Shown piece after piece: positions 25,857-33,682 of a DNA stretch of 47,557 nt; positions within the stretch are counted from its first letter, which is position 1; each line of letters begins with the position of its first letter. Below the pieces are notes generated by a model. The model was not told where the DNA came from, did no database searches, and worked only from the letters and a program-made list of their open reading frames with translations. This stretch comes from Candidatus Gastranaerophilales bacterium. Its GTDB lineage: Bacteria; Cyanobacteriota; Vampirovibrionia; Gastranaerophilales; Gastranaerophilaceae. The position numbers and the translations under genes are program-made. The stretch lies in NCBI GenBank assembly GCA_944325595.1, contig CALVAQ010000016.1, forward strand, positions 1 to 47,557, read 5' to 3'.

Positions 25857-26325
25857 TTTTGTATTTATATGGCAGTGCCGAGAACAGGTTCTGCATGCTT
25901 TTATAATAAACATCATTTTCCTATAAGTACTCATTTAGAAGTGTAATATTATATATGTCAGGGATTTGAAAAAACTTTTATTTGTTTCACTATAAATAAA
26001 TTTGATGCAATTTTTACTGGTGATATTTTCCTGTTTCTATTCCTTTTGTAAATTCTTCTATCTTGCTTTGCAATGTCTTGTCATTATTTAGTTTTACACT
26101 ATTTAGAATACCATAGTGACCTTCGCCTCTGTAGGCTTTTACATCATATTTTATTTTGTTTTCATCCAAAAATTTCTCAATTTTGTTTATATAGTCTTTT
26201 ATCTTTTTTTAGTTGTTCGATTTGTTTTTAGATTTTATGATATTCTGATAAAAAGTTTTCTTTACATAACTTTAAATAGTTTACTGAAAATAACAAATGT
26301 TTTTTTTTAGAGGATTTAGGTTGAT
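25857..26325. other. Intergenic region with a gene remnant
   Basis: 469 bases. 25857-26013 is AT-rich with no clear signal. 26014-26275 holds the minus-strand gene remnant described separately. The last ~50 bases form the leader of the LRR-like gene, with AGAGG about 20 bases and AGG about 8 bases before its ATG. Confidence 0.5.
26014..26275 (-). pseudogene. Degraded gene remnant, unknown
   Basis: On the minus strand an open stretch ending at TAA 26014-26016 reads IKDYINKIEKFLDENK, IKYDVKAYRGEGHYGI, LNSVKLNNDKTLQSKI, EEFTKGIETGKYHQ. It has no start codon: the frame is closed upstream by a TAA inside a run of A. A one-base shift in that run continues the protein as KQIEQLKK, and before it another stop is preceded by LSEYHKI. 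So it looks like the C-terminal end of a helical, lysine-rich protein broken by at least one frameshift and one stop. YRGE is suggestive of ADP-ribosyltransferase-like toxins but far too short to claim. Confidence 0.5.
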
Positions 26326-27756
26326 ATGCAAATAAAATTATTCAGTCAAAATTTTAATTATATAAAACCAAATTTTAAAGGCATTTCAGGAGTGTCGCAC
26401 TCCGGTATTGCTCCTCTAAAGACAGATGTTGTTTCTTTCGGACAAAAAGAAAATATTTCTCAAACAGCTGAAGCGGGGAAATCCAAAAAGGAAATTCAAA
26501 ACATAAACAAAGAAATTGCTAAGGTGAAAAGAAACCTGAACAAGGCAATAAAAAAGAATGATGCTGAAAAGATTTTTGAATATTTTGGGATAAAGACAGA
26601 AAAAGATTCAAACGGAAATTTGATTATTGAAAAATTTTCACAGCCTTCTGAGTTTTATACTTTTTCTGATATAGGTATAGACGAGGATAGTTTGTTCAGA
26701 AAAGTCAAAGCAATTACCTCAGATGCAGATTTTAGTACATCTTCAATATCTGAAATGCAAAATCTTAAATTTATCGGAGGTAATGCCAATTTTAAAAATT
26801 CAAAAATAAGAAATTTGCCAAAATTGGAAGTTATAAACGATAATGCCGACTTTGAAAATTCAAGATTAGAAGAGTTGCCGCAGCTTAAATTTATCGGCGG
26901 CAATGCAAATTTTAAACATTCCTTATTGAAAAATTTGGACAATCTGGGCACTGTTCACGGAAATGCGGATTTTGCTCTTTCTGAAATAGAAAATTTACCG
27001 TCACTCGAAACAATATATGGCAATGCAATTTTTACTGTGTCTCAGGTAAAAAGCCTTCCCCGATTGAAATTTATTGGTAAAAAAGCTGACTTTTCCGGTA
27101 CAAAAGAAATCAATTTGAGATGTTTGGAACAAATCGGAAATGATGCGGATTTTTCCTGTTCAAAAGTGTCAGACTTAAGTAATTTAAAATATATAGGAAG
27201 AAATGCAGATTTTTTGGCTTCTAAAGTAACAAATCTTGAAAAACTTAAAACAGTCGGAGGCAATATCTCTTTTTCAAATACCAGAATAGAAAACATTTCT
27301 AGTCTTGAAACAATAGGCGGAAGTGTCGATTTTTTGCATTCAAAAATAACAAATATTGATAACCTGAAAAATATAGGAAAAAATGCCGATTTTTGCGGTT
27401 CAAAAATAGAATCGCTTCCAAACTTGAAAACAATCGGCGGAAATGCCGAATTCGGATATTCTAAAATAACAGATTTGGGAGCACTCGAAACGATTGGTAA
27501 AGATGCAGGTTTCTTTAATTCCAGAGTTACATGTTTAAATAACTTGAGAAAAATCGGAGGAAATGCAAATTTCTTTCTTACAAAAATAAAGTCCCTGGGT
27601 AATCTTGAGACAATTGGCAGAGATGCAAACTTCAGAAATTCAGGAATTGAAGACCTCGGCAATCTAAAAAGCATTGGAGGAAAAGTTTATATCAAAGATA
27701 CTAAACTTACGCCCGGAGATTTTGATTGCATAAAAACAGGAAAAGTTGTTGTGTAA
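26326..27756 (+). CDS. Leucine-rich-repeat-like protein with N-terminal FKG tag
   Basis: 476 residues. N-terminus MQIKLFSQNFNYIKPNFKG (NFKG at 16-19), a lysine-rich helical linker (about 50-110), then about sixteen tandem 20-residue units of the form L-x-x-I-G-G-N-A-D-F-x-x-S-K-I-x-x-L-x-x (from about residue 130 to 460). The fixed 20-residue spacing gives a 60-base DNA period. The spacing and hydrophobic pattern fit a short bacterial LRR or beta-solenoid forming a binding surface. No signal peptide is visible. No terminator is seen after it. Binding partner unknown. Confidence 0.8.
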   Translation: MQIKLFSQNFNYIKPNFKGISGVSHSGIAPLKTDVVSFGQKENISQTAEAGKSKKEIQNINKEIAKVKRNLNKAIKKNDAEKIFEYFGIKTEKDSNGNLIIEKFSQPSEFYTFSDIGIDEDSLFRKVKAITSDADFSTSSISEMQNLKFIGGNANFKNSKIRNLPKLEVINDNADFENSRLEELPQLKFIGGNANFKHSLLKNLDNLGTVHGNADFALSEIENLPSLETIYGNAIFTVSQVKSLPRLKFIGKKADFSGTKEINLRCLEQIGNDADFSCSKVSDLSNLKYIGRNADFLASKVTNLEKLKTVGGNISFSNTRIENISSLETIGGSVDFLHSKITNIDNLKNIGKNADFCGSKIESLPNLKTIGGNAEFGYSKITDLGALETIGKDAGFFNSRVTCLNNLRKIGGNANFFLTKIKSLGNLETIGRDANFRNSGIEDLGNLKSIGGKVYIKDTKLTPGDFDCIKTGKVVV

Positions 27757-28069
27757 AAATTTGTAAAAACAGCAGCGGAACAAACTTTTGTTTTTATAAT
27801 AATAAAATAATTAGAATGTTAATAAAATTTTACAAAAAATCCCAAAATCCTTACAATAGGCTTGTATCTGTCAGATTGAATTTTATTAAATAAACCCCTA
27901 ATTTAAATAAACAAACATGTGACGGTTTTGTAAAAATCGTGCAAAGTTTAATGAAATCAATAAAAAAGGCTTGCTTGTGAATTTTTACCATGTAAGATTA
28001 ATAATATGCAGGGAGAACTGTGTACTATTCCCGGCTGAAACATTACTAAGACAAGTCAAAGAAGGTACA
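27757..28069. other. Leader region of the ribosomal operon
   Basis: 313 bases, very AT-rich, without a convincing gene. The only element picked out is a promoter candidate at 27971-27998 for infA. Confidence 0.5.
27971..27998 (+). promoter_or_regulatory. Candidate promoter of infA operon
   Basis: TTGCTT (27971-27976), 16 bases, TAAGAT (27993-27998), about 72 bases before the infA ATG. Confidence 0.45.
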
Positions 28070-28285
28070 ATGGCAAAAGATGTAATTGAATTTGAAGGCA
28101 AAATCCTGGAATCGCTGCCCAATGCAATGTTTAGAGTAGAACTTGAAAACGGACACGAGATTCTTGCCCATATATCAGGAAAAATCAGAAAGAATTTTAT
28201 CAAAATTCTTCCGGGTGACAAAGTAAAAGTTGAAATGACACCGTATGACCTTTCAAGAGGAAGAATTACATACAGATTAAAATAA
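28070..28285 (+). CDS. infA: Translation initiation factor IF-1
   Basis: 71 residues, the normal length: a single S1/OB-fold domain beginning [12 protein letters not shown], with [40 protein letters not shown] and [10 protein letters not shown]-1 binds the A site of the 30S subunit during initiation. ATG 28070 is chosen because the protein then starts exactly like known IF-1, with GAAGG upstream. First gene of the ribosomal block; rpmJ follows after 86 bases, which include a small GC-rich hairpin near 28314-28328. Confidence 0.96.
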   Translation: MAKDVIEFEGKILESLPNAMFRVELENGHEILAHISGKIRKNFIKILPGDKVKVEMTPYDLSRGRITYRLK

Positions 28286-28371
28286 CAGCTTCGGCTTTAT
28301 TATATAAAAAGTGTCCCGCCTCTCGGGGCATACGCGGCAAAAATTAAAAAAACAAAGATAAGGAAAAAAAA

Positions 28372-28485
28372 ATGAAAGTAAGAGCTTCAGTTAAGAAAAT
28401 GTGCAAAGACTGCAAATTCATCAGAAGAAGAGGAAGAATTACAGTTATTTGCAAAAACCCGAAACACAAACAAAGACAAGGGTAG
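28372..28485 (+). CDS. rpmJ: Ribosomal protein L36
   Basis: 37 residues starting [20 protein letters not shown] and ending [10 protein letters not shown]. The zinc-binding CxxC (Cys11, Cys14), third Cys27 and His32 are all present, so this is the zinc-containing form. It lies between infA and rpsM as in most bacteria. AAGGAAAAAAA precedes the ATG. The stop codon is followed immediately by a ~100-base repeat element. Confidence 0.95.
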   Translation: MKVRASVKKMCKDCKFIRRRGRITVICKNPKHKQRQG

Positions 28486-28583
28486 CGGATTTCCGGACGG
28501 GTAAAACCCGGGGAGCGAGGACATTGAGCCGGCTTGTGCAAAGCACAAAAGGCGAAACTGTTCGAGCGTGAAGGAAATCCAAG
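28486..28583 (+). repeat. Stop-codon-abutting repeat element, copy A
   Basis: 98 bases beginning on the base after the rpmJ stop: CGGATTTCCGGACGGGTAAA at the left, GCGTGAAGGAAATCCAAGA at the right. Left GGATTTCC (28487-28494) and right GGAAATCC (28573-28580) are a perfect 8-bp inverted repeat. Internal ACCCGGGGAGCGAGG matches copy B. It is GC-richer than its surroundings and likely folds in the mRNA. Confidence 0.75.
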
Positions 28584-28585
28584 AC

Positions 28586-28645
28586 AGCGGATTTCCGGAC
28601 GGACGCCGGTAATTAAATCAGACAACCGATACAAGTTTTACCGGT
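28586..28645 (+). repeat. Partial tandem copy of element A with hairpin
   Basis: The first bases of element A (CGGATTTCCGGACGG) recur 100 bases downstream, then diverge into a hairpin with arms CCGGTAA / TTACCGG. So the rpmJ-rpsM gap carries one and a part unit. Confidence 0.6.
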
Positions 28646-28691
28646 TGACGAACAAACCAAAAACAATCACTAAATAAAATAAGGAGAAAAA

Positions 28692-29057
28692 ATGGCAAGA
28701 TTGGCTGGGGTTGATTTACCCCGTAACAAAAGAATGGTTATAGCTTTAACCTACATATACGGCATCGGACCGACTCGTTCTTCAAAAATTCTTGCTGCTT
28801 GCGGCATTTCAGAAGATTTGAGAACAGACGACCTCACTGATGACGATATCAAAAAGCTCAGAGATGAACTCACAAATTACCATATTGAAGGTGACTTGAG
28901 AAGAGAAGAATCTCTGAATATCAAAAGACTTTCTGAAATCAACTCTTACAGAGGAATGAGACACAGAAGAAAACTCCCTGTTAGAGGTCAGAGAACAAAA
29001 ACAAACGCCAGAACAAGACGCGGCAAAAAAACCGGACCGGTAGCTAAGAAGAAATAA
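28692..29057 (+). CDS. rpsM: Ribosomal protein S13
   Basis: 121 residues, normal length: [32 protein letters not shown], and the basic tail [36 protein letters not shown]13 sits in the head of the 30S subunit and contacts P-site tRNA and the intersubunit bridge. AAGGAG upstream of ATG. The stop codon is followed directly by repeat element copy B. Confidence 0.97.
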   Translation: MARLAGVDLPRNKRMVIALTYIYGIGPTRSSKILAACGISEDLRTDDLTDDDIKKLRDELTNYHIEGDLRREESLNIKRLSEINSYRGMRHRRKLPVRGQRTKTNARTRRGKKTGPVAKKK

Positions 29058-29161
29058 CGGATTTCCTGACGGGTGAAACGAAGAAACCCGGAAAGCGAGG
29101 TACGAAGTGAGCAAAAGCAAAGCGCAGCGAACGGCAGTACCGGGCGTAAAGGAATTCCAAG
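29058..29161 (+). repeat. Stop-codon-abutting repeat element, copy B
   Basis: 104 bases beginning on the base after the rpsM stop: CGGATTTCCTGACGGGTGAA at the left, GCGTAAAGGAATTCCAAGA at the right; inverted ends GGATTTCC / GGAATTCC (7 of 8). Clearly homologous to copy A at both ends and in ACCCGGAAAGCGAGG, with a variable middle that contains its own arms (GGTAC / GTACC). Confidence 0.75.
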
Positions 29162-29233
29162 ATGCGAATTTGGTGAACACCAATAATTCGCAACATAACA
29201 ACAAAGAGTAATTGAAATTTAAAGGAAATAAAA

Positions 29234-29620
29234 ATGGCAAGACCAGTAAAAACTAAAAAGAAAGAAAAAAAGAATGTATTGCAAGGTGTTGTTCACATTC
29301 AATCAACATTTAACAATACAATCGTAACTTCTTGCGATACTCAGGGTAATGCTATTGCCTGGGCATCAGCAGGCGGATGCGGTTTTAAGGGTGCTAGAAA
29401 AGGTACTCCTTTTGCAGCTCAATCAGCAGCAGCTCAAGTAGCTAAAAAATCTGTTGATCAGGGCATGAAAAAAGTTGAAGTTTATATCAAAGGACCGGGT
29501 TCAGGTCGTGAAACAGCTATCAGAGCTATTCAGGCTGCCGGTTTGGAAATTACTTTGATTAAGGACGTTACTCCTATTCCACACAACGGATGCCGTCCTC
29601 CTAAGAAGAGAAGAGTTTAG
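29234..29620 (+). CDS. rpsK: Ribosomal protein S11
   Basis: 128 residues, normal length: [55 protein letters not shown], and the tail [18 protein letters not shown]11 lies on the 30S platform near the mRNA exit. AAAGGAAATAAAA precedes the ATG. The neighbouring gaps on both sides carry structured repeat-like DNA. Confidence 0.97.
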   Translation: MARPVKTKKKEKKNVLQGVVHIQSTFNNTIVTSCDTQGNAIAWASAGGCGFKGARKGTPFAAQSAAAQVAKKSVDQGMKKVEVYIKGPGSGRETAIRAIQAAGLEITLIKDVTPIPHNGCRPPKKRRV

Positions 29621-29621
29621 G

Positions 29622-29758
29622 CTCTGATCTTTCGTCATTCCGGATATTTAATCTTCTGTATCTGTAAGATAACTTGAAGGAATTCCGGAGTCCCCGGTTC
29701 AGCCGGCAAATATGCCAGACGTGGCGAGCCTGAGAAAAGCTCAGGGTGACGTAAAAAT
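29622..29758 (+). repeat. Structured intergenic element between rpsK and rpsD
   Basis: The gap begins right after the rpsK stop with GCTCTGATCTTTCGTCATTC and ends with a perfect hairpin CCTGAG / CTCAGG followed by GGTGACG. ATTCCGG occurs twice, and GAAGGAATTCC resembles the right end of copies A and B. It is a REP-like structured element rather than a clear third copy. Confidence 0.5.
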
Positions 29759-29790
29759 AGTTTAGAAAAGAAAGAACAAAGGAGTCAAAA

Positions 29791-30390
29791 TTGGCTAAGT
29801 ATACAGGACCTTCAAATAAATTATTCCGTAACTACGGTGTTACGGATTTATCAAACAGAAAGTTGGTTTCTTCATTGAGACAGACTGCTTCAGGTCAGCA
29901 TGGTGCTGCAAGAAAAAAACTTTCTGACTATGCAATTCACTTGAATGAAAAGCAAAAAATCAGACTTACTTATCTGGTAAGCGAAAAACAATTCGCAAAA
30001 TATTACAACAAAGCTGCCAGAACAAAAGGCGTTACAGGTACAGTTCTTTTGCAATTATTAGAAAGAAGACTTGATAACACACTTTTCAGAGCAGGTTTTG
30101 CTACTACAAGAAAACAGGCAAGACAGATTGTAAACCACGGTCATGTTCTTGTTAACGGTAAAAAAGTAGATATTCCATCTTACCTGGTTAGCGCAGGTGA
30201 TGTTGTTACAATCAGAACAAGAAGTTCTGAATTTGTAAAAACTGTTATGGAACCTCTTGATGTTGCTGCTCCGCAATGGATGACAGTTGATGCAGCTGCA
30301 CAAAAGATTGTATTTGACAGAATCCCTGAGAGAGAAGAACTTGATCCGGAATTCAAAGAACAGCTCGTAATCGAGTACTATTCAAAATAA
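29791..30390 (+). CDS. rpsD: Ribosomal protein S4
   Basis: 199 residues: [20 protein letters not shown] at the start, an S4 RNA-binding domain at about 90-150 ([40 protein letters not shown]). S4 nucleates 30S assembly and often represses its own operon. The start is TTG, supported by AAAGGAG six bases upstream and the standard N-terminus. In cyanobacteria rpsD is usually outside this operon; its place between rpsK and rpoA is the proteobacterial order. Confidence 0.96.
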   Translation: MAKYTGPSNKLFRNYGVTDLSNRKLVSSLRQTASGQHGAARKKLSDYAIHLNEKQKIRLTYLVSEKQFAKYYNKAARTKGVTGTVLLQLLERRLDNTLFRAGFATTRKQARQIVNHGHVLVNGKKVDIPSYLVSAGDVVTIRTRSSEFVKTVMEPLDVAAPQWMTVDAAAQKIVFDRIPEREELDPEFKEQLVIEYYSK

Positions 30391-30445
30391 TCCGAACAAG
30401 TAATTAACTTAGATCCAAAATAAACCAACAATTAGGAGAAAAAAG

Positions 30446-31429
30446 ATGGAATTAAAAATTAAATGCAATAATACAGCAACAAATTCTGACGGCTCACAGT
30501 ACGGTAAATTCGTAATCGAACCGTTGGAAAGAGGATTTGGTAACACAATCGGTAACGCATTGAGACGTGTTTTGTTGTCTTCTCTTGAAGGTGCAGCAGT
30601 TACTGCAGTAAGAATTGAAGGTATCACTCACGAATACACTGCTATTCCGGGTATTGTGGAAGATGTTATTGATATCATGCTCAACCTCAAAGGTATGGTT
30701 GTTAAAACTGACTCAAAAGAGCCTCAACAGTTGAGATTGGATATCGACAAACCGGGTCCGGTTCTTGCTTCTGACATCAAACTCCCTGCTGGTGTTAAAG
30801 TTGTTAACCCTGACTGGTTGATTTGTACAGTTGCAGAAGGCGGCTCAATCCATGCTGATATTATGGTAGAGACAGGCAAAGGATACATTGCTCACGATGT
30901 ATTAAAAGACAACAAAGGTGCTTTGCCTATCGATATGCTCCCGATTGATGCTACATTTATGCCTATTAAACGTGTAAGCTACAACGTAGAAAACACCCGT
31001 GTAGGCGATGTTACAGACTTTGACAAATTGAATCTAGAAATCTGGTCAAACGGTTCTGTTGATGTAAATGTTGCATTGTCTCAGGCAGCCAATATCTTAA
31101 TCGAGCACTTTATGCAAATTGCTGCAATCACAGGTACTCCGGTAGTTCCCGTTGCTCCTGCCGCAGTAATTGAAGAAGAGGAAGAAGTTGATACAAACAC
31201 TCCTTCTATTTCGATTGAAGATTTGGAATTGTCTGTAAGAGCATACAATTGCTTGAAAAGAGCAAGCATCAATAACATGTCAGAATTGTTGAAAAAATCG
31301 GAACATGATTTGTTGAACATCAAAAACTTCGGTAAAAAATCATCTGACGAAGTTATTGAAAAACTGCACCAGTTCGGTTTGGATCTTATGCCGAATCCGG
31401 AAGGTGTAGATATGGATGAACTTGTATAG
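30446..31429 (+). CDS. rpoA: RNA polymerase alpha subunit
   Basis: 327 residues. Alpha-NTD (about 1-230) with FVIEPLERGFGNTIGNALRR, VLLSSLEGAAVTAVRIEG and dimerisation features; a linker with EEEEEVD; alpha-CTD (about 250-315) with ISIEDLELSVRAYNCLKRAS, KNFGKKSSDEVIEKLHQFGL, which binds UP elements and activators. Start ATG with TTAGGAGAAAAAAG upstream. Central gene of the ribosomal block, as in nearly all bacteria. Confidence 0.97.
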   Translation: MELKIKCNNTATNSDGSQYGKFVIEPLERGFGNTIGNALRRVLLSSLEGAAVTAVRIEGITHEYTAIPGIVEDVIDIMLNLKGMVVKTDSKEPQQLRLDIDKPGPVLASDIKLPAGVKVVNPDWLICTVAEGGSIHADIMVETGKGYIAHDVLKDNKGALPIDMLPIDATFMPIKRVSYNVENTRVGDVTDFDKLNLEIWSNGSVDVNVALSQAANILIEHFMQIAAITGTPVVPVAPAAVIEEEEEVDTNTPSISIEDLELSVRAYNCLKRASINNMSELLKKSEHDLLNIKNFGKKSSDEVIEKLHQFGLDLMPNPEGVDMDELV

Positions 31430-31473
31430 TTCGCAATATGGAACAGAAATAATTAAGATAAAGGACATAAAAA

Positions 31474-31911
31474 ATGAGACACCAGTCTAAAAAACATCAC
31501 TTAGGAAAAGCACAGGATCAGAGAAATGCTCTGCTGCGCTCTTTGGCGACTGAACTTATTTTGCACGGTGAAATAAAAACTACAATGGCAAGAGCAAAAG
31601 CTCTGAAACCTTATGCAGAAAGTCTTATTTCTCTTGCAAAACAAGGTACACTTCATTCAAGAAGATTGGCTGCAAAATTCATTTTTGACAAAGAAACAGG
31701 CAAATTTATGAATTTTGAAACAGGTGAAGTTCTTGAAGGTGTAGAAAAAGCCGATAAAGAAAAGAAAGCAATTGCTCAAACTATTTTGAGAAAATTGTTC
31801 TCAGAAACAGGCAAAAAATATGCCAACAGAAACGGCGGTTATACCAGAATTTACAGAATGCCTCCAAGACGCGGCGATGCTGCAGAAATGGCATTGATTC
31901 AACTCGTTTAG
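31474..31911 (+). CDS. rplQ: Ribosomal protein L17
   Basis: 145 residues: RHQSKKHHLGKAQDQRNALL, RSLATELILHGEIKTTMARA, KALKPYAESLISLAK, ending RIYRMPPRRGDAAEMALIQL. It has a lysine/glutamate-rich insertion around 80-105 relative to the 116-120-residue forms, as in many other phyla. L17 lies near the peptide exit on the 50S subunit. truA follows by 11 bases. Confidence 0.96.
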   Translation: MRHQSKKHHLGKAQDQRNALLRSLATELILHGEIKTTMARAKALKPYAESLISLAKQGTLHSRRLAAKFIFDKETGKFMNFETGEVLEGVEKADKEKKAIAQTILRKLFSETGKKYANRNGGYTRIYRMPPRRGDAAEMALIQLV

Positions 31912-31922
31912 GCGAGGGTGTA

Positions 31923-32690
31923 ATGCCGAAGTATTCAATGATAGTTGAATATATCGGAACAAATTATTCGGGCTCACAGGTTCAGCCTGATGCGGTGACA
32001 ATTCAGTCTGAACTTAACAAAGCCCTTCGCACTTTAGATAAATCTATAAAAAAAACAATTTTTTCAGGCAGAACGGATGCCGGTGTTCACTCAAAAGGGC
32101 AGGTTGTTCATTTTGAAAGCGAGGAGCCGATTGTTGCTTCAAGGTTTCTCAATTCCTTAAATGGGCTGCTGCCAAAAGACATAAGTGTTTCTGAGATTAA
32201 ACAGGTTGATGAAACATTTCATGCACAGTTGAGTGCAAAATACAGGCGGTATCAGTACAAAATCGTTAACAGAAACCAGCGTTCTGTCTGGGACGGTCAT
32301 TCGCTTCTCGTTCGAGAACCCTTAGACTTGAATCGAATGAACAAAAGCCTTTCTTATTTGATAGGAGCGCATGATTTTACTTCTTTTAAATCAATGAAAG
32401 GCACAAATCCTGCCAAAGACTGTATTGTGTATAAAGCAGACTGCAAAAAAGACGGTGATACGATTATTGTTGAGATTGCGGCAAACAGGTTTTTGTACAA
32501 TATGGTCAGAACAATTGTCGGCACTTTGCTTATGATAGAACATGAAAAGCTTGAACCCGAAGCTATGAAAGAAATTCTGGAGGCAAAAGACAGAACAAAG
32601 GCAGGACCGACAATCAGTCCTGACGGACTGACACTTGTCGAAGTCGGATATGAAAACTATCCGCAACGGCAAGCTAAACATAAGAAGTAA
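31923..32690 (+). CDS. truA: tRNA pseudouridine(38-40) synthase
   Basis: 255 residues. TruA isomerises uridines 38-40 in the anticodon arm of many tRNAs. Catalytic Asp52 lies in FSGRTDAGVHSKGQVVHF; other family motifs are FHAQLSAKYRRYQYKI, IGAHDFTSFKS and FLYNMVRTIVGTL. Start ATG 31923, 11 bases after rplQ. Position between rplQ and rplM is the cyanobacterial/Firmicute arrangement. Confidence 0.95.
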   Translation: MPKYSMIVEYIGTNYSGSQVQPDAVTIQSELNKALRTLDKSIKKTIFSGRTDAGVHSKGQVVHFESEEPIVASRFLNSLNGLLPKDISVSEIKQVDETFHAQLSAKYRRYQYKIVNRNQRSVWDGHSLLVREPLDLNRMNKSLSYLIGAHDFTSFKSMKGTNPAKDCIVYKADCKKDGDTIIVEIAANRFLYNMVRTIVGTLLMIEHEKLEPEAMKEILEAKDRTKAGPTISPDGLTLVEVGYENYPQRQAKHKK

Positions 32691-32716
32691 CAATATTGAA
32701 TAAAGGAAACTGAAAG

Positions 32717-33154
32717 ATGAAAACATATTCAGCAAAACCTCTTGAAGTTGAAAGAAAATGGTATGTTATCGATGCTGAAGGTAAAACTTTGGGTCGTTTG
32801 GCTACTGTTTGCGCAAACTTGCTCAGAGGTAAATTGAAACCTGAATATACACCGAATGTTGACACAGGTGATTTTGTTATCGTTATAAACGCTGACAAAG
32901 TTCAGGTTACAGGAAACAAAGAAACTGACAAAATTTACTTGCACCACACTGGATATCCGGGCGGATTGAAAACAGCATCATTTAAAGAAATGATGGAAAA
33001 AGACCCCAGAAAGGTTATCGAAAAAGCAGTTAAGGGAATGCTCCCTCACAACACACTGGGTGCTCAACAGTTTACAAAACTCAAAGTATATGTGGGTTCC
33101 GAGCATCCGCATGAAGCTCAAAAACCTGTAGTATATGAAATGGAGGTTAAATAA
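32717..33154 (+). CDS. rplM: Ribosomal protein L13
   Basis: 145 residues, normal length: [81 protein letters not shown]13 is an early-assembling 50S protein. AAAGGAAACTGAAAG upstream of ATG. Its stop overlaps the rpsI start by one base (TAATG). Confidence 0.97.
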   Translation: MKTYSAKPLEVERKWYVIDAEGKTLGRLATVCANLLRGKLKPEYTPNVDTGDFVIVINADKVQVTGNKETDKIYLHHTGYPGGLKTASFKEMMEKDPRKVIEKAVKGMLPHNTLGAQQFTKLKVYVGSEHPHEAQKPVVYEMEVK

Positions 33155-33552
33155 TGGCTGACAATAAAATCTTTATGGCAACAGGCAGAAGAAAAACCTC
33201 TATTGCTGTTGTAAAACTGGTTAAAGGCAAAGGCAGAGTTTTTGTTAACGGAAAAACTCTTGACAACTATCTTGGTAACAGACCTGCAATGAAGATTATG
33301 GTATTCAAACCGCTTGCTTTGACAGAAAATATGGAAAACTTTGATGTTAGGGTTAAAGCTGTAGGCGGCGGTATCTGTTCTCAAGCAGGCGCTATCAGAC
33401 ACGGTATTTCTAGAGCATTGCTTGAATACAATCCTGAATACAGAAGCGTTCTCAAATCAGAAGGCTTGCTCACAAGAGATGCCCGTGTTAAAGAACGTAA
33501 AAAATACGGTAGAAAAAGAGCAAGAAAAAGATTCCAGTTCTCAAAACGTTAA
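33154..33552 (+). CDS. rpsI: Ribosomal protein S9
   Basis: 132 residues: [36 protein letters not shown], and the basic tail [19 protein letters not shown] ending in Lys-Arg, which reaches P-site tRNA. Translationally coupled to rplM by one-base overlap. The ribosomal block ends here at a strong terminator. Confidence 0.97.
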   Translation: MADNKIFMATGRRKTSIAVVKLVKGKGRVFVNGKTLDNYLGNRPAMKIMVFKPLALTENMENFDVRVKAVGGGICSQAGAIRHGISRALLEYNPEYRSVLKSEGLLTRDARVKERKKYGRKRARKRFQFSKR

Positions 33553-33582
33553 TATCGGAATTTTATTCTTATTCAAGTATAC

Positions 33583-33611
33583 AAAGACCGGACTTCAAAA
33601 GTCCGGTCTTT
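33583..33611 (+). terminator. Terminator of the ribosomal block
   Basis: Stem AAAGACCGGACTT / AAGTCCGGTCTTT with a 3-base loop, followed by TTATTTTT. Confidence 0.9.
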
Positions 33612-33682
33612 TATTTTTGGTGTTTAATTTTTTTTGCAATATATGTTATGATTTAGACATAAGTTTTTTTAAAGGAGTTTTC

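Noticed and set aside
25857..26013. Possible small RNA or gene after the terminator
   Set aside because: AT-rich sequence without promoter, hairpin or reading frame worth calling.
27042..27674. Long antisense frame opposite the LRR-like gene
   Set aside because: A shadow of the 60-base repeat; its own repeated peptide has no start signal and the plus-strand frame explains the pattern.
26700..27700. Regular 60-base periodicity considered as a CRISPR or DNA satellite
   Set aside because: The period is in frame and encodes a conserved 20-residue protein unit; there are no identical repeats with unique spacers.
28344..28634. Minus-strand frame across rpmJ and repeat A
   Set aside because: It lies opposite rpmJ and the repeat element and has no family resemblance.
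33422..33682. N-terminal extension of glgC running back over rpsI
   Set aside because: It crosses the ribosomal terminator; ATG 33683 has AAAGGAG and gives the standard GlgC N-terminus.
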